DNA from: Chloroflexota bacterium | Lineage (GTDB): Bacteria > Chloroflexota > Dormibacteria > Dormibacterales > Dormibacteraceae | NCBI GenBank assembly: GCA_005880695.1 | Contig: VBGR01000032.1 | Coordinates: 1-64,000 of the forward strand | DNA length: 64,000 bases | Direction: 5' to 3' | Program-made: the position numbers and the translations under genes | The notes under the pieces: generated by a model | Databases searched by the model: none | What the model was told of the DNA's origin: nothing | Seen by the model: the letters and a program-made list of their open reading frames with translations, nothing else | In this document: piece by piece, positions 16,917-25,419 of the stretch | How positions within the stretch are numbered: position 1 is the stretch's first letter | Layout of the letters: each line of letters begins with the position of its first letter

Positions 16917-17731
16917 GTGGTTTGTTCCTCGTGCATGCGCACCCCGACGACGAGGCGTTCAGCACGGGGGGAGTGATGCTGAAGGCTCACCGGGAGGGCC
17001 GCAGGGTGGTCCTGGTGACCGCTACGCGCGGTGAGGCTGGGGAGATCCACAACATGGACCCGGAGGCCTCCCGGCCGCGGCTGGCCGAGATCCGGGCCGA
17101 GGAGCTGCGCCGAGCCGCTGAGATCCTGGGCGTCGACCGTCAGGAGTTTCTCGGTTATCGCGACTCCGGAATGGCCGGCACTCCGGAAAACGACGACCCC
17201 GCGTCGTTCCACCAGGCGCCGCTTGGGGAGGCGGCCCAGCGGCTGGCGGCTTTGCTGCGCGAGGAGCGGCCTGACGTCGTGGTCACCTATGACCCGACCG
17301 GGACCTACGGCCACCCCGACCACATCAAGAGCCACCGAGTCACCATGGCCGCGCTGGACGCGCTGGAAAAGGAGGGCTGGGAGCCGGCCAAGGCCTACTG
17401 GCAGGCGATTCCCCGTTCGGGCATCGAGGAGTTCGGCCGCCGGCTGGAGGCGGAGGGCAAGCCGAATCCGTTCGAGAAATATCCGATCGGTGTTCCCGAC
17501 GAGGAGATCACGACGATCGTCGACGTGCGCGAGTTCGTCGACCACAAGCGCCGGGCCTTTCAGGCGCACGTGTCCCAGAACGCGCCGGACTCGTTCTTCT
17601 CCGACACCGCGTCTGACTTTGTCGAGCGGGCGTTTGGGACCGAGACCTTCATCATCGCCCGCGGCCACCTGGGGGCGCCCCGGCCTGAGCCCGACCTCTT
17701 CACGGGGATTGTCGCGCCGACCGCCGGGTAG
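16913..17731 (+). CDS. LmbE/PIG-L deacetylase, mycothiol-amidase-like
   Basis: A 272-residue zinc-dependent N-deacetylase. Zinc ligands are in HAHPDDE (8-14) and YGHPDH (near 137). The segments FLGYRDSGMAG and DPTGTYGHPDHIKSHR match the MshB/Mca group, which deacetylates GlcNAc-inositol or cleaves mycothiol S-conjugates. Because the genome also has inositol phosphate synthase, a mycothiol role is plausible; bacillithiol-type or other GlcNAc deacetylation remains possible. GTGA overlap with the HAD gene. Confidence 0.85.
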   Translation: MSGLFLVHAHPDDEAFSTGGVMLKAHREGRRVVLVTATRGEAGEIHNMDPEASRPRLAEIRAEELRRAAEILGVDRQEFLGYRDSGMAGTPENDDPASFHQAPLGEAAQRLAALLREERPDVVVTYDPTGTYGHPDHIKSHRVTMAALDALEKEGWEPAKAYWQAIPRSGIEEFGRRLEAEGKPNPFEKYPIGVPDEEITTIVDVREFVDHKRRAFQAHVSQNAPDSFFSDTASDFVERAFGTETFIIARGHLGAPRPEPDLFTGIVAPTAG

Positions 17732-17740
17732 AGTTCAGGC

Positions 17741-18610
17741 GTGGACGTCCTCAAGATCACCCCGCGGGGTTACTGCCACGGCGTGGTCGACGCCATCCGG
17801 ATCGCCAAGCACGTGGGCGAGTCGACGCCAGGCCCTGTCCATATGCTCGGCCTGCTCGTCCACAACACCCACGTGACCGACGACATGCAGGAGCACGGGG
17901 TCAAGCTGGTCGACGCGCCGGACCGGCTCACGGGGCTCGACAAGATCAAGGACGGCACCGTCATCTTCACCGCCCACGGCGTCTCGCCGGCGGTGAAGGC
18001 GAAGGCTCAGGCGATGGGCTTGAACGCCATCGACGCCACCTGCTCCGATGTGATCCGGACGCACGACCTGATCGATCGGCTGGTCGGTGATGCCTACGAG
18101 GTCGTCTACATCGGACTTCGCGGCCACCCCGAGCCGGAGGGCGCGGTCGGCCACGGTCCCGGCAAGGTGCACCTGGTGCAGGACGCGGCAGACATCGACA
18201 AGCTCGACGTTCGGTCCGAAAAGGTGGCGATCACCTGTCAGACCACGCTCTCCGTCTGGGACACGGACAGTCTCATCGCCAAGGTCAAAGAACGCTATCC
18301 GCAGGCCGAGGTCTACAACGAGATCTGCTTGGCGACCCAGGAGCGCCAGGAGGCGGCGGTGGCGGCCGCGGCCGAGGTCGACGTTGTGATCGTGGTCGGG
18401 AGCACACGCTCCTCCAACTCGAAACGGCTCGTCGAAGTGGTCGAGAAAAAAGGTGGAAAGCCGGCCCACCTGATCGACAACCTGGAGGAGATCGACCTCA
18501 ACTGGTTCCGTGGGGTCAAGCGAATCGGCGTGACCAGCGGGGCCTCGACGCCGAGCCAGCTGACGCGGAAGGTCATCGAGTACCTCCAGGAGCTGGAGCC
18601 GCCCGCTTAG
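17741..18610 (+). CDS. ispH: 4-hydroxy-3-methylbut-2-enyl diphosphate reductase
   Basis: A 289-residue IspH (LytB), the last enzyme of the MEP isoprenoid pathway, making IPP and DMAPP with an iron-sulfur cluster. The three cluster cysteines are C12 (RGYCHGV), C101 (DATCSDV) and C196 (NEICLATQ); HNTHVTDDM and TAHGVSP carry the conserved active-site histidines. The gene follows LmbE by 9 bases and is the last gene of the operon starting with holB. Confidence 0.95.
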   Translation: MDVLKITPRGYCHGVVDAIRIAKHVGESTPGPVHMLGLLVHNTHVTDDMQEHGVKLVDAPDRLTGLDKIKDGTVIFTAHGVSPAVKAKAQAMGLNAIDATCSDVIRTHDLIDRLVGDAYEVVYIGLRGHPEPEGAVGHGPGKVHLVQDAADIDKLDVRSEKVAITCQTTLSVWDTDSLIAKVKERYPQAEVYNEICLATQERQEAAVAAAAEVDVVIVVGSTRSSNSKRLVEVVEKKGGKPAHLIDNLEEIDLNWFRGVKRIGVTSGASTPSQLTRKVIEYLQELEPPA

Positions 18611-18635
18611 GCTAAATCCGGGCTGACCGCCGGGT

Positions 18636-19457
18636 CTACTGCACTCGCGGACGGGAACGGCGCAGCCTGTTCAGAACTCTTCCGATCGGGTTCTCGTCGC
18701 CGCTGGTGACTGCGGGCGCGGCCGGCGCGGAAGCTTGGGGTGCCGGTTCGGTTGCCGGCTGGCCACCATTGCCGCCACCCGAGCGCCGGCGCCGTCTTCG
18801 CCGGCCCGAGGGAGCTGGGGCAGGACCGGAGGCCGGTTCTTCGGCGACCGGCTGGACGTCCGGCTCGGCCGCCGGCTGCCGCGGCCCGCGGCGCCTGCGC
18901 CGCGAAGGAGGCGGCGTATCCACGGGGGCCGGTTCGGGCAGGTTGGCCTCGACTGTCTGGGCCACCTGGGCGACCTGGCCGCCCCGCCGGCGCCGGCGGC
19001 GGCGGCCGGCGGCGGCCTGCGGAGCCTGCCCGCGCTGCACGAGCAGAGTGACCTCGCCCTCAGCGGCGGGCTCCTGCTGGGAGTTGAGGAGAGACACCTG
19101 CCAGACCGCCAGGCCCCAGCGCGGATCCTCAACGTCCCGCTTCCGGCCGAGCCGCCAGCGGGCGCGAACCGTCTCGCCAAGCCGCACCGGTCGGACAAAG
19201 CGCCAGCCCGTGCCGACCAATGCCACCGTTGCGGGCATCGGCAAGTCCATCGATCCCAGGCCGAAAGCCAGCGAGATGAGGTGGGCCCCGTGCGCGACGC
19301 GGCTCTCGAAAAGGCTCGCGCGAGCGTGCTCAGCATCGAGCTGGAGCGGTCCGAAGTCGCCTGACACCCCCGCGAACGCCGTCAGGTCGGCTTCGGTGAC
19401 GGTTTTGCCTCTGGTCGTCCACTCGCTGCCGAGCACCAGGTCTTCGAAATACGTCAA
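18636..19457 (-). CDS. MaoC-like hot-dog protein with arginine-rich disordered tail
   Basis: A 273-residue protein. Residues 1-145 are a MaoC-type hot-dog domain: SGDFGPLQLDAEHA and VAHGAHLISLAFGL hold the hydratase-2 region, in which an Asp and His act as catalytic pair in enoyl-CoA hydratases. From about 147 to the end the sequence is low-complexity Pro/Ala/Glu punctuated by runs of Arg (GRRRRRRRGG, SRRRRRGPR, GRRRRRRRSGGG, RLRRSRPR). I know no standard MaoC with such a tail; it resembles the basic linkers of RNase E or helicases. A frame error is unlikely because the tail is in one uninterrupted frame of about 130 codons. Confidence 0.85.
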   Translation of the reverse strand: MTYFEDLVLGSEWTTRGKTVTEADLTAFAGVSGDFGPLQLDAEHARASLFESRVAHGAHLISLAFGLGSMDLPMPATVALVGTGWRFVRPVRLGETVRARWRLGRKRDVEDPRWGLAVWQVSLLNSQQEPAAEGEVTLLVQRGQAPQAAAGRRRRRRRGGQVAQVAQTVEANLPEPAPVDTPPPSRRRRRGPRQPAAEPDVQPVAEEPASGPAPAPSGRRRRRRRSGGGNGGQPATEPAPQASAPAAPAVTSGDENPIGRVLNRLRRSRPRVQ

Positions 19458-19549
19458 GTCCAGGGCCCTGTAAGTCTAATCAGGTCTGCAGGCACCTCCA
19501 GCCAGGCGCATCAGGGCCGCTGGACCCGTTTAGACAAAATTGAGGTCCC

Positions 19550-20059
19550 ACGGGCAACAACTTCTGTCAGCAGTGCGGGCACCAGCTGGAGTGGCGGGAT
19601 GTCGACGGCCAGCAGGTCGAGGCCTGCCCGAGCTGCGGCTTTGTCTTCTGGCGCAACCCGCTCGTAGCCACGATCGTCCTGATCGAGACGGATGGCCGAC
19701 TCGTCGCCGGGCGCCGCGCGATCGATCCGGGCTATGGGCTCTGGTGCTTCCCGGGCGGCTTTGTGAACGAGGACGAGCACCCCGCCGCTGCAGCGGTGCG
19801 GGAGTGCCAGGAGGAGGTCAAAGCCGCAATCGAGATCTCGGAGCTCCTTGGCGTCTACCACGTCATCCGGGGCGACGGCCGCGGGATGGTCGCCATCGCC
19901 TTCGAGGCGCGGCTGCGGGACGGCGAAGCGCCTGCCACCGGCCACGAGATGCTCGAGGTGGCCACGTTCGCTCCCGGGGAGCTCCCCGACCTTGCCTTCA
20001 CCACTCACCGCCAGGCCTTAGCCGATTGGAAGCAGCGGCGCGTCAGCCAGCTGTCTTAG
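19550..20059 (+). CDS. Nudix hydrolase with N-terminal zinc ribbon, apparent ACG start
   Basis: A 169-residue protein if initiated at ACG 19550. C6-x2-C9 and C26-x2-C29 form a zinc ribbon; the Nudix box G-x5-E-x7-RE-x2-EE is G70, E76, R84-E85, E88-E89. This layout resembles NudC-like NADH pyrophosphatases, but the NudC SQPWPFPxS motif is not seen. An in-frame TGA at 19541 and the first Cys codon leave only seven codons for initiation, none ATG/GTG/TTG; ACG is the only near-cognate. GAGGT lies 3 bases upstream. It ends overlapping the MFS gene stop by four bases. Confidence 0.82.
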   Translation, partial: TGNNFCQQCGHQLEWRDVDGQQVEACPSCGFVFWRNPLVATIVLIETDGRLVAGRRAIDPGYGLWCFPGGFVNEDEHPAAAAVRECQEEVKAAIEISELLGVYHVIRGDGRGMVAIAFEARLRDGEAPATGHEMLEVATFAPGELPDLAFTTHRQALADWKQRRVSQLS

Positions 20060-21276
20060 GGAGTAGGCGGAAAGACCACCGTCTCCCGTAGGCGGCGGCG
20101 TACCGGCTCCAGGCGAGCCACCAGGGAGAGCCCGCTGAGGACTATGCCGGTCGCCGCGCAGGCGGTGAAACCGGCCGCGAAGCCCTGCCCCTGGATGAGG
20201 GGCGCGAACACGGCCGGGCCGAGGCCCAGCCCGACGAAGAGGACAGTCGAGTACACGCCCATTGCGACGCCCCGCGACTCTGCCGTCGCAAGCTGGGCGA
20301 AGACGATCCCGATCGCGATGAACGCGGTGGCTATGAACGGTACCGCCACGATGAGCAGCACGACCGGGCCCCAGAAGCCGTGGAGATGGGGCAGCAGCGC
20401 AATGCCCAGGGCGAAGACGGCAATTGACCCCGCCACAACCGGCCCCTTGCTCTCTATCCGATCGAGCAGCCGCCCGGCGGGCACCCGCGAGAGCCCGTTG
20501 GAGAGCGCCTGGATGGCCAGCAGGTAGCCGATCTCGGTGCCGGTCAAGCCCAACCCCCGCTTACCGAAGATCGGGATGTAGGCCTGGTACGTACCCCAGA
20601 CCATCGTTCCCGCCAAGAGGGCGATGGAGACCGCGTAGAAGCCCGGCCTCCTCACCAACGCCTGGATCGCGGCGCTGAACCTGACCCGCTCCTGCGATCG
20701 GTGTCCCTTATGCACGCCGATGAAGGCGAGCGCGGCGGCGGCCACCAGCGGCAACGCGGTCAAGGCGAGGTCCTCGGCCAGGTTCAGCCAGCGGAGGAGG
20801 ATGCCGGCTACGGCCGGCCCGACCAGGAAGCCGGTCTGCATGCCAAGCGTGAACCAGCCCATCGCCCTGCCCATCCGGTGGATGGGAACCGAGTCGGCCA
20901 GGGAGGCCATCAGGGCGGTTTGCGTGGCGCCCGCGGCTATGCCTCCGACGCCCTGTAAGACGAACAGGAACGCCACATTGGTGGTGAAGGCCGCGGCCAC
21001 CTGGGTGACTCCCGCGAGCAGGATCGAGTAAAGGACCAGCTGGCGCCGGCCGAACCGGTCGGAGAGGACTCCAGCCGGGATCGAGAGCACGCCTCCGGCG
21101 ACGGTGAAGACGGTGAAGAGGAGGCCGATCTGCGCTCGGTTGGCGCCGACCTGGTCGGCGTAGAGCGGCAGCGCCAGCCCCCGCGCTGCCATCACGGCGA
21201 ACATGATCGCGACTGTCACGTAGATGGGCAGCGGCCCGGATCGGAGGCGTGCCAACGCCTTCATGATGAGGGTCAT
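20056..21276 (-). CDS. MFS transporter
   Basis: A 406-residue major facilitator with about 12 hydrophobic helices. The loop 2-3 signature GVLSDRFGRRQ and its repeat PAGRLLDRIESKG in the second half are the diagnostic MFS motifs. Substrate cannot be inferred; the drug/sugar efflux (DHA1-like) group is likely. The start is ATG 21276 or ATG 21264; with the latter the start codon abuts that of the divergent Sir2 gene. Confidence 0.88.
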   Translation of the reverse strand: MTLIMKALARLRSGPLPIYVTVAIMFAVMAARGLALPLYADQVGANRAQIGLLFTVFTVAGGVLSIPAGVLSDRFGRRQLVLYSILLAGVTQVAAAFTTNVAFLFVLQGVGGIAAGATQTALMASLADSVPIHRMGRAMGWFTLGMQTGFLVGPAVAGILLRWLNLAEDLALTALPLVAAAALAFIGVHKGHRSQERVRFSAAIQALVRRPGFYAVSIALLAGTMVWGTYQAYIPIFGKRGLGLTGTEIGYLLAIQALSNGLSRVPAGRLLDRIESKGPVVAGSIAVFALGIALLPHLHGFWGPVVLLIVAVPFIATAFIAIGIVFAQLATAESRGVAMGVYSTVLFVGLGLGPAVFAPLIQGQGFAAGFTACAATGIVLSGLSLVARLEPVRRRLRETVVFPPTP

Positions 21277-22045
21277 CCAGTTAGGGACTACCGCATACGC
21301 CGACAGCCTGTTCCGAGCCGGGGAGCTGATCGCGGCCGCACGTCAAGGCGTCGCCTTCACCGGAGCCGGCATCTCCGCCGAGAGCGGGATCCAGACCTAC
21401 CGCGGTCAGGGTGGCCTCTGGAATACCGTCGATCCCAAGTTCGCCTCGATCGACTACTTCCTCTCTGACCCGGCCGGTTACTGGACGAACGCCAAGGAGC
21501 GTGGAGGGCGCCTGCTGGCGGCGCGGCCGAACCTCGCTCACGAAGCGCTGGCCGAGCTCGAGCGGCTGGGCCACCTTGCGGGTGTGGTCACCCAGAACGT
21601 GGACGGCCTCCACGAGCTGGCTGGAACGCGCCGGCTGGTCGAGCTGCACGGTAACGGGCGAACCGTCGTCTGCCTCGACTGCGGAGCTTCGGAACCGCGG
21701 GCCGGCGTCCAGGCGAGGCTGGACCGCGAGATGCCGCCCCGCTGCCGCGCCTGCGGCGGTGGGCGCCTGAAGCCGGCGGTGGTTTTCTTCGGCGAGCAGA
21801 TGCCGGTCCGGGCCGTCAGGGAGGCGTTCGACCTGGCGGCCGCCTGCGACCTGATGCTGGTGGTCGGCAGCTCGCTTGTCGTCTACCCGGCCGCCGAGGT
21901 GCCCCTGGCCGCCGTCGAGGCCGGCGCCCCCCTGATCATCGTCAACGCCGAGCCGACGCCCTACGACGAACTGGCCGCGGTCGTCATCGCGGGCAAGGCG
22001 GGCGAGGTCCTGCCCGAGCTCAAGAGGATCGCCGCAGCCGCCTGA
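21263..22045 (+). CDS. Sir2-family NAD-dependent protein deacylase
   Basis: About 260 residues from ATG 21263 (ATG 21266 is also possible). FTGAGISAESGIQTYRG is the NAD-binding GAGxSxxSGIxxFR loop, with Tyr replacing Phe; TQNVDGLH holds the Asn-Asp pair; the catalytic His is in ELHGN; the zinc is bound by CLDC and CRAC. It removes acyl groups from lysines using NAD. The start region lies opposite the MFS start; its 3' end overlaps birA by 26 bases. Confidence 0.92.
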   Translation: MMRVIQLGTTAYADSLFRAGELIAAARQGVAFTGAGISAESGIQTYRGQGGLWNTVDPKFASIDYFLSDPAGYWTNAKERGGRLLAARPNLAHEALAELERLGHLAGVVTQNVDGLHELAGTRRLVELHGNGRTVVCLDCGASEPRAGVQARLDREMPPRCRACGGGRLKPAVVFFGEQMPVRAVREAFDLAAACDLMLVVGSSLVVYPAAEVPLAAVEAGAPLIIVNAEPTPYDELAAVVIAGKAGEVLPELKRIAAAA

Positions 22046-22631
22046 CGTCGCCGACGACGATCGGCCGTCCGTCCACGATCAGGGCGCCATCCAGCCGGAC
22101 TGCCTCGGCGGTCCCCTCGACCAGGCCGGCCGGGGTCTCCACCTGCACCCGCTGCCCCAGCGTCTCGGACAGTTCCCGGTAGGCGGCCATCACGCTCGTG
22201 GCCGGCGTCTGGGCGAGGCTCTGCAGCTCCAGCACCAGGGAGTCGAGCAACCGATCGCGGTCCACTCGGAGCATCGCCGCGCCCTCTGGCGCGGATGTCA
22301 GATTGACGCCGATCCCGACCAGCGCCCGCTCGCCGCGAATCTCGGCCAGGACGCCTCCCAGCTTGCGGCCGTCCAGCATCAGGTCGTTTGGCCATTTGAG
22401 GCGGACATCCGGCCCGCAGGCGCGGGCGGCCGCCACCCCGGCTCGGAACACCACAATGGGGTCGGCCGGTAACACAAAGGTGGCCAGCAGCGCTGTCCCC
22501 GGCGGCGCCTCCCAGGTCCGGCCCGCCCGCCCCCGCCCGGCGGTCTGGGAGTCCGCCACGACGACCGAGCCGACCGGCAAGCCGGCGGCGGCGTTCATCG
22601 TCGAGTCGACCTCTGCGAGCCGCCGAATCAC
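22020..22631 (-). CDS. birA: biotin--[acetyl-CoA-carboxylase] ligase, class I
   Basis: A 203-residue biotin protein ligase without a DNA-binding N-terminus. QTAGRGRAGRTWEAPPG is the biotinyl-AMP loop (GRGRxGR-W), KWPNDLML the substrate-binding block, with a small C-terminal SH3-like domain. It would biotinylate acyl-CoA carboxylase; a carboxyltransferase subunit is at 40947-42569, but no biotin-carrier gene is in the window. Convergent with Sir2. Confidence 0.93.
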   Translation of the reverse strand: MIRRLAEVDSTMNAAAGLPVGSVVVADSQTAGRGRAGRTWEAPPGTALLATFVLPADPIVVFRAGVAAARACGPDVRLKWPNDLMLDGRKLGGVLAEIRGERALVGIGVNLTSAPEGAAMLRVDRDRLLDSLVLELQSLAQTPATSVMAAYRELSETLGQRVQVETPAGLVEGTAEAVRLDGALIVDGRPIVVGDVRRLRRSS

Positions 22632-22653
22632 GGTGCTTAAGCTTAGGAACGCC

Positions 22654-23109
22654 TTGGCTGGAACTCAGTGGGACAAGCTCGGCCAGATGGACCGCGTCTT
22701 CGAGATCGTGGCGCCGGCGATCCGCAAGGTGGCGCAGGAGACAGGCGTGAAGCTGATCGAGTTCCACCGCGACGATCCCCTCTGGCGCCTGCACTGGGCG
22801 CGCAGCGCGGGCGGCGAAGCCGCGGTAGACGTGGAGTGGACCGAGGAGGCGCCGGATACCTATTGGGTCACGGCCAACTGGTGGCTCGACGACTGGGATA
22901 CGACGATGCGCCGGTCCCGCTTCGACGAGGTCGGCGAGTTCCTGCGGGACCAGGCGCTGGCTCAGCTGGAGAACCTCCTGCGGGAAGGCATTCGGCGAGT
23001 CGACAGCTGGACTGAGAAGGACCTCGACCAGGAATCCGGCCCCAACCCCGACTGGCACCAGTACCAGACGAAAGAGGACTTCGATCGGGTCCGGCTTCCC
23101 AAGCGATGA
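22654..23109 (+). CDS. conserved-looking hypothetical protein heading the F420 operon
   Basis: A 151-residue acidic, Trp-rich cytoplasmic protein that I do not recognise. The start is TTG 22654 with AGGA five bases upstream; ATG 22687 is an alternative. It holds the segment VTANWWLDDWDTT and a helical C-terminal half. No signal peptide, membrane segment or Cys motif. Its stop overlaps the fgd start (ATGA), so it is translationally coupled to F420-dependent sugar metabolism. Function unknown. Confidence 0.7.
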   Translation: MAGTQWDKLGQMDRVFEIVAPAIRKVAQETGVKLIEFHRDDPLWRLHWARSAGGEAAVDVEWTEEAPDTYWVTANWWLDDWDTTMRRSRFDEVGEFLRDQALAQLENLLREGIRRVDSWTEKDLDQESGPNPDWHQYQTKEDFDRVRLPKR

Positions 23110-24110
23110 CGCTGAAGCTGGGCTGGAAGGCGTCGGCTGAGCAATTCGGGCCGCAAGAACTGCTCGACCTGGCCGTGCTGGCGGAGGAAAAGGGCTTCGA
23201 CAGCATCTGGGTCAGCGACCACTACCAGCCCTTCAAGCACACCGACGGCCACTCGCCCTTCTCCCTCGCCTGGCTCGGAGCCGCCGGCCAGCGCACCCGG
23301 CGTGCGATTCTCGGCACCAGCGTCCTCACCCCGACTTTCCGCTACCACCCCGCGGTGGTCGCCCAGGCCTTCGCCACGCTCGACCGGCTGACCCCGGAGC
23401 GCGTCATTCTCGGCGTCGGCACCGGCGAGTCCATGAACGAGGTGCCGGTGATCGGGATCGACTGGCCGCCCTTCAAGGAGCGGCTCGGCCGCCTGCGTGA
23501 GGCGGTCGACCTGATGCGGCGCCTCTGGACGGAAGACTTCGTCACCTTCGAGGGCGAGTACTACCGGACCAAGGATGTGACCCTCTACGACAAGCCGGCG
23601 CGGCCTGTGCCGATCTACGTGGGCGCTGGAGGCGAGGTGGCGGCCCGCTTCGCCGGGCGGACCGCCGAAGGCTTCATCTGCACCTCGGGCAAGGGCCTGG
23701 AGCTCTATTCGGAGAAGCTGCTCCCGGCGGTGCGGGAGGGCGCGGAAAAGGCAGGCCGCGGTTTCGACTCGATCGAAAAGATGATCGAGGTCAAGGTCTC
23801 CTTCGACACAGACCTGACGCGCGCGCTGGAGGACACCAAGATCTGGGCTCCGCTCGCCTTGCCCGCCGAGGACAAGGCCGGCGTGGAGGATCCGCGCGAG
23901 CTCGAGCGGCGCGCCAAGGCGGTGGAGAACGAGGCCTACCGCCGCTGGCTGGTCTCCGACGATCCGGACGAGCACCTGGAGCAGCTGGCGCCCTATCTCG
24001 ACCTGGGCTTCCGGCACCTCGTTTTCCACTCGCCGACGCACGACCAGGGCCGCTTCCTGGACCTCTATTCCAGGCAGGTCCTGCCCCGCCTCCGGGAGCG
24101 CTGGCAGTGA
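23106..24110 (+). CDS. fgd: F420-dependent glucose-6-phosphate dehydrogenase
   Basis: A 334-residue LLM-family enzyme very close to mycobacterial Fgd1: KLGWKASAEQFGPQELL, ILGTSVLTPTFRYHPAVVAQ, GVGTGESMNEV, FICTSGKG and HLVFHSPTHDQ-RFL follow Fgd1 through its whole length. It oxidises glucose-6-phosphate to 6-phosphogluconolactone and reduces F420. The adjacent cofC, cofE and cofD genes make the cofactor, so the operon encodes both F420 synthesis and its main reductant. Confidence 0.94.
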   Translation: MTLKLGWKASAEQFGPQELLDLAVLAEEKGFDSIWVSDHYQPFKHTDGHSPFSLAWLGAAGQRTRRAILGTSVLTPTFRYHPAVVAQAFATLDRLTPERVILGVGTGESMNEVPVIGIDWPPFKERLGRLREAVDLMRRLWTEDFVTFEGEYYRTKDVTLYDKPARPVPIYVGAGGEVAARFAGRTAEGFICTSGKGLELYSEKLLPAVREGAEKAGRGFDSIEKMIEVKVSFDTDLTRALEDTKIWAPLALPAEDKAGVEDPRELERRAKAVENEAYRRWLVSDDPDEHLEQLAPYLDLGFRHLVFHSPTHDQGRFLDLYSRQVLPRLRERWQ

Positions 24111-24691
24111 CGCTTGTAGTCGTCCTCGTAAAGAGTTTCGAAGGCGCCAAGACCCGGCTGGGCCCGGCACTTGGCGGCGGCGGGCGCCGCGCGCTGGCGA
24201 AGCGCTATGCCGGTGTGGCCATGCGCGCCGCGGGAGAGGGTGCGCTGGTCGTGACCAGCTCGGCTGAAGTGGCAGCCATGGCCTCGCGTCACGGCTTGGA
24301 GGCCATCCTTGAAGCAGCGCCGGCCGGCCAGAATCCAGCCGCTCGGGTAGGGATCGAGGAAGCCCTCCGGCGAGGTGCCAGCTCCGTCCTTCTCCTGTCC
24401 AGCGACCTGCCCTTGGTAAGACGCCCGGTCATCAAAGCGATGCTCGAGCGCGGCGCCGGCCTGGCAAGTCCCGCCGCGCTGGCGGCGCCGGCGACCGGTC
24501 GGGGCGGCACCAACGCACTCTTTCTGAAACCGCCGGGCGCGATCGGATTGCACTTCGGCGACGACTCACTCGCCGCCTTCGAGTCCGACGCGCGTTCGCA
24601 TGGCGTTGGGTTTGAGCTGTTCGAGGCGCCCGAACTGGCCTTCGACGTCGACGAACCGGAAGACCTCGAACGTCTGACCGCGGTGGGTTGA
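24107..24691 (+). CDS. cofC: phospholactate/phosphoenolpyruvate guanylyltransferase
   Basis: A 194-residue nucleotidyltransferase of the CofC/FbiD family, which activates 2-phospholactate or PEP with GTP for F420 assembly. VVVLVKSFEGAKTRLGPAL is the N-terminal nucleotide-binding signature; SSDLPLV is the metal-binding Asp loop; GGTNALFLKPP and FDVDEPEDLERL complete the family. GTG start overlapping the fgd stop. Confidence 0.93.
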   Translation: MTLVVVLVKSFEGAKTRLGPALGGGGRRALAKRYAGVAMRAAGEGALVVTSSAEVAAMASRHGLEAILEAAPAGQNPAARVGIEEALRRGASSVLLLSSDLPLVRRPVIKAMLERGAGLASPAALAAPATGRGGTNALFLKPPGAIGLHFGDDSLAAFESDARSHGVGFELFEAPELAFDVDEPEDLERLTAVG

Positions 24692-25419
24692 TCGAGCTCC
24701 GGCCGATCCCCGGCCTGCCGGAGGTGGAGCAAGGCGCCGACCTGGCCGAGCTGGTGGTGGCGGCGGGTGCACAACTCGAAGATGGCGACATCGTGGCCGT
24801 AGCCCAGAAGGCAGTCTCCAAGGCGGAGGGACAGCTTCGGGACCTCCGGCAGGTGCAGCCATCGGAGCGCGCCCAGGAGCTGGCGAGGAGCCTCGGCGCC
24901 GATCCGCGCCAGGTGCAGGTCGTGCTCGACGAGAGCGTTCGCCTCGTGCGGACCGACCGCGTCATCATCGCCGAAACGCGTCATGGCTTCATCTGCGCCA
25001 ACGCGGGCGTCGACCGCTCCAACATCCCGGGCGGCGAGATCGTTAGCTTGCTCCCGGTCGACCCCGATGCCAGCGCGGCGGCGATCCGAGACCGGCTACG
25101 CGAGATCGCCGGAGTCGACGTCGCCGTGGTCATCACCGACACCTTCGGGCGGCCCTGGCGGACCGGCATCGCGAACGTGGCAATCGGCGTGGCCGGGATG
25201 GCGCCCATGATCGATTACCGGGGCCGGCCGGACGACTTCGGCCGCACCATGCACGGCACAGTCGTGGCTGTCGCCGACGAGCTGGCGGCGGCCGCGGAGC
25301 TCGCCATGGGCAAGACCGACCGGGTGCCGGCGGTGGTTATCCGTGGATACCGGCTCAGCGGCCGCTTTGGCAGCGGACGCGAGCTGGTGCGACCGCCGCA
25401 GGAGGATCTCTTCCGCTGA
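24688..25419 (+). CDS. cofE: coenzyme F420-0:L-glutamate ligase
   Basis: A 243-residue CofE domain that adds gamma-linked glutamates to F420-0. AVAQKAVSKAEG (GTP/metal), ETRHGFICANAGVDRSN, ITDTFGRPWRTGIANVAIG and DDFGRTMHGTVVAVADELA are the conserved blocks. In mycobacterial FbiB this domain is fused to a nitroreductase-like domain; here it stands alone. The start is TTG 24688, overlapping the cofC stop. Confidence 0.95.
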   Translation: MIELRPIPGLPEVEQGADLAELVVAAGAQLEDGDIVAVAQKAVSKAEGQLRDLRQVQPSERAQELARSLGADPRQVQVVLDESVRLVRTDRVIIAETRHGFICANAGVDRSNIPGGEIVSLLPVDPDASAAAIRDRLREIAGVDVAVVITDTFGRPWRTGIANVAIGVAGMAPMIDYRGRPDDFGRTMHGTVVAVADELAAAAELAMGKTDRVPAVVIRGYRLSGRFGSGRELVRPPQEDLFR

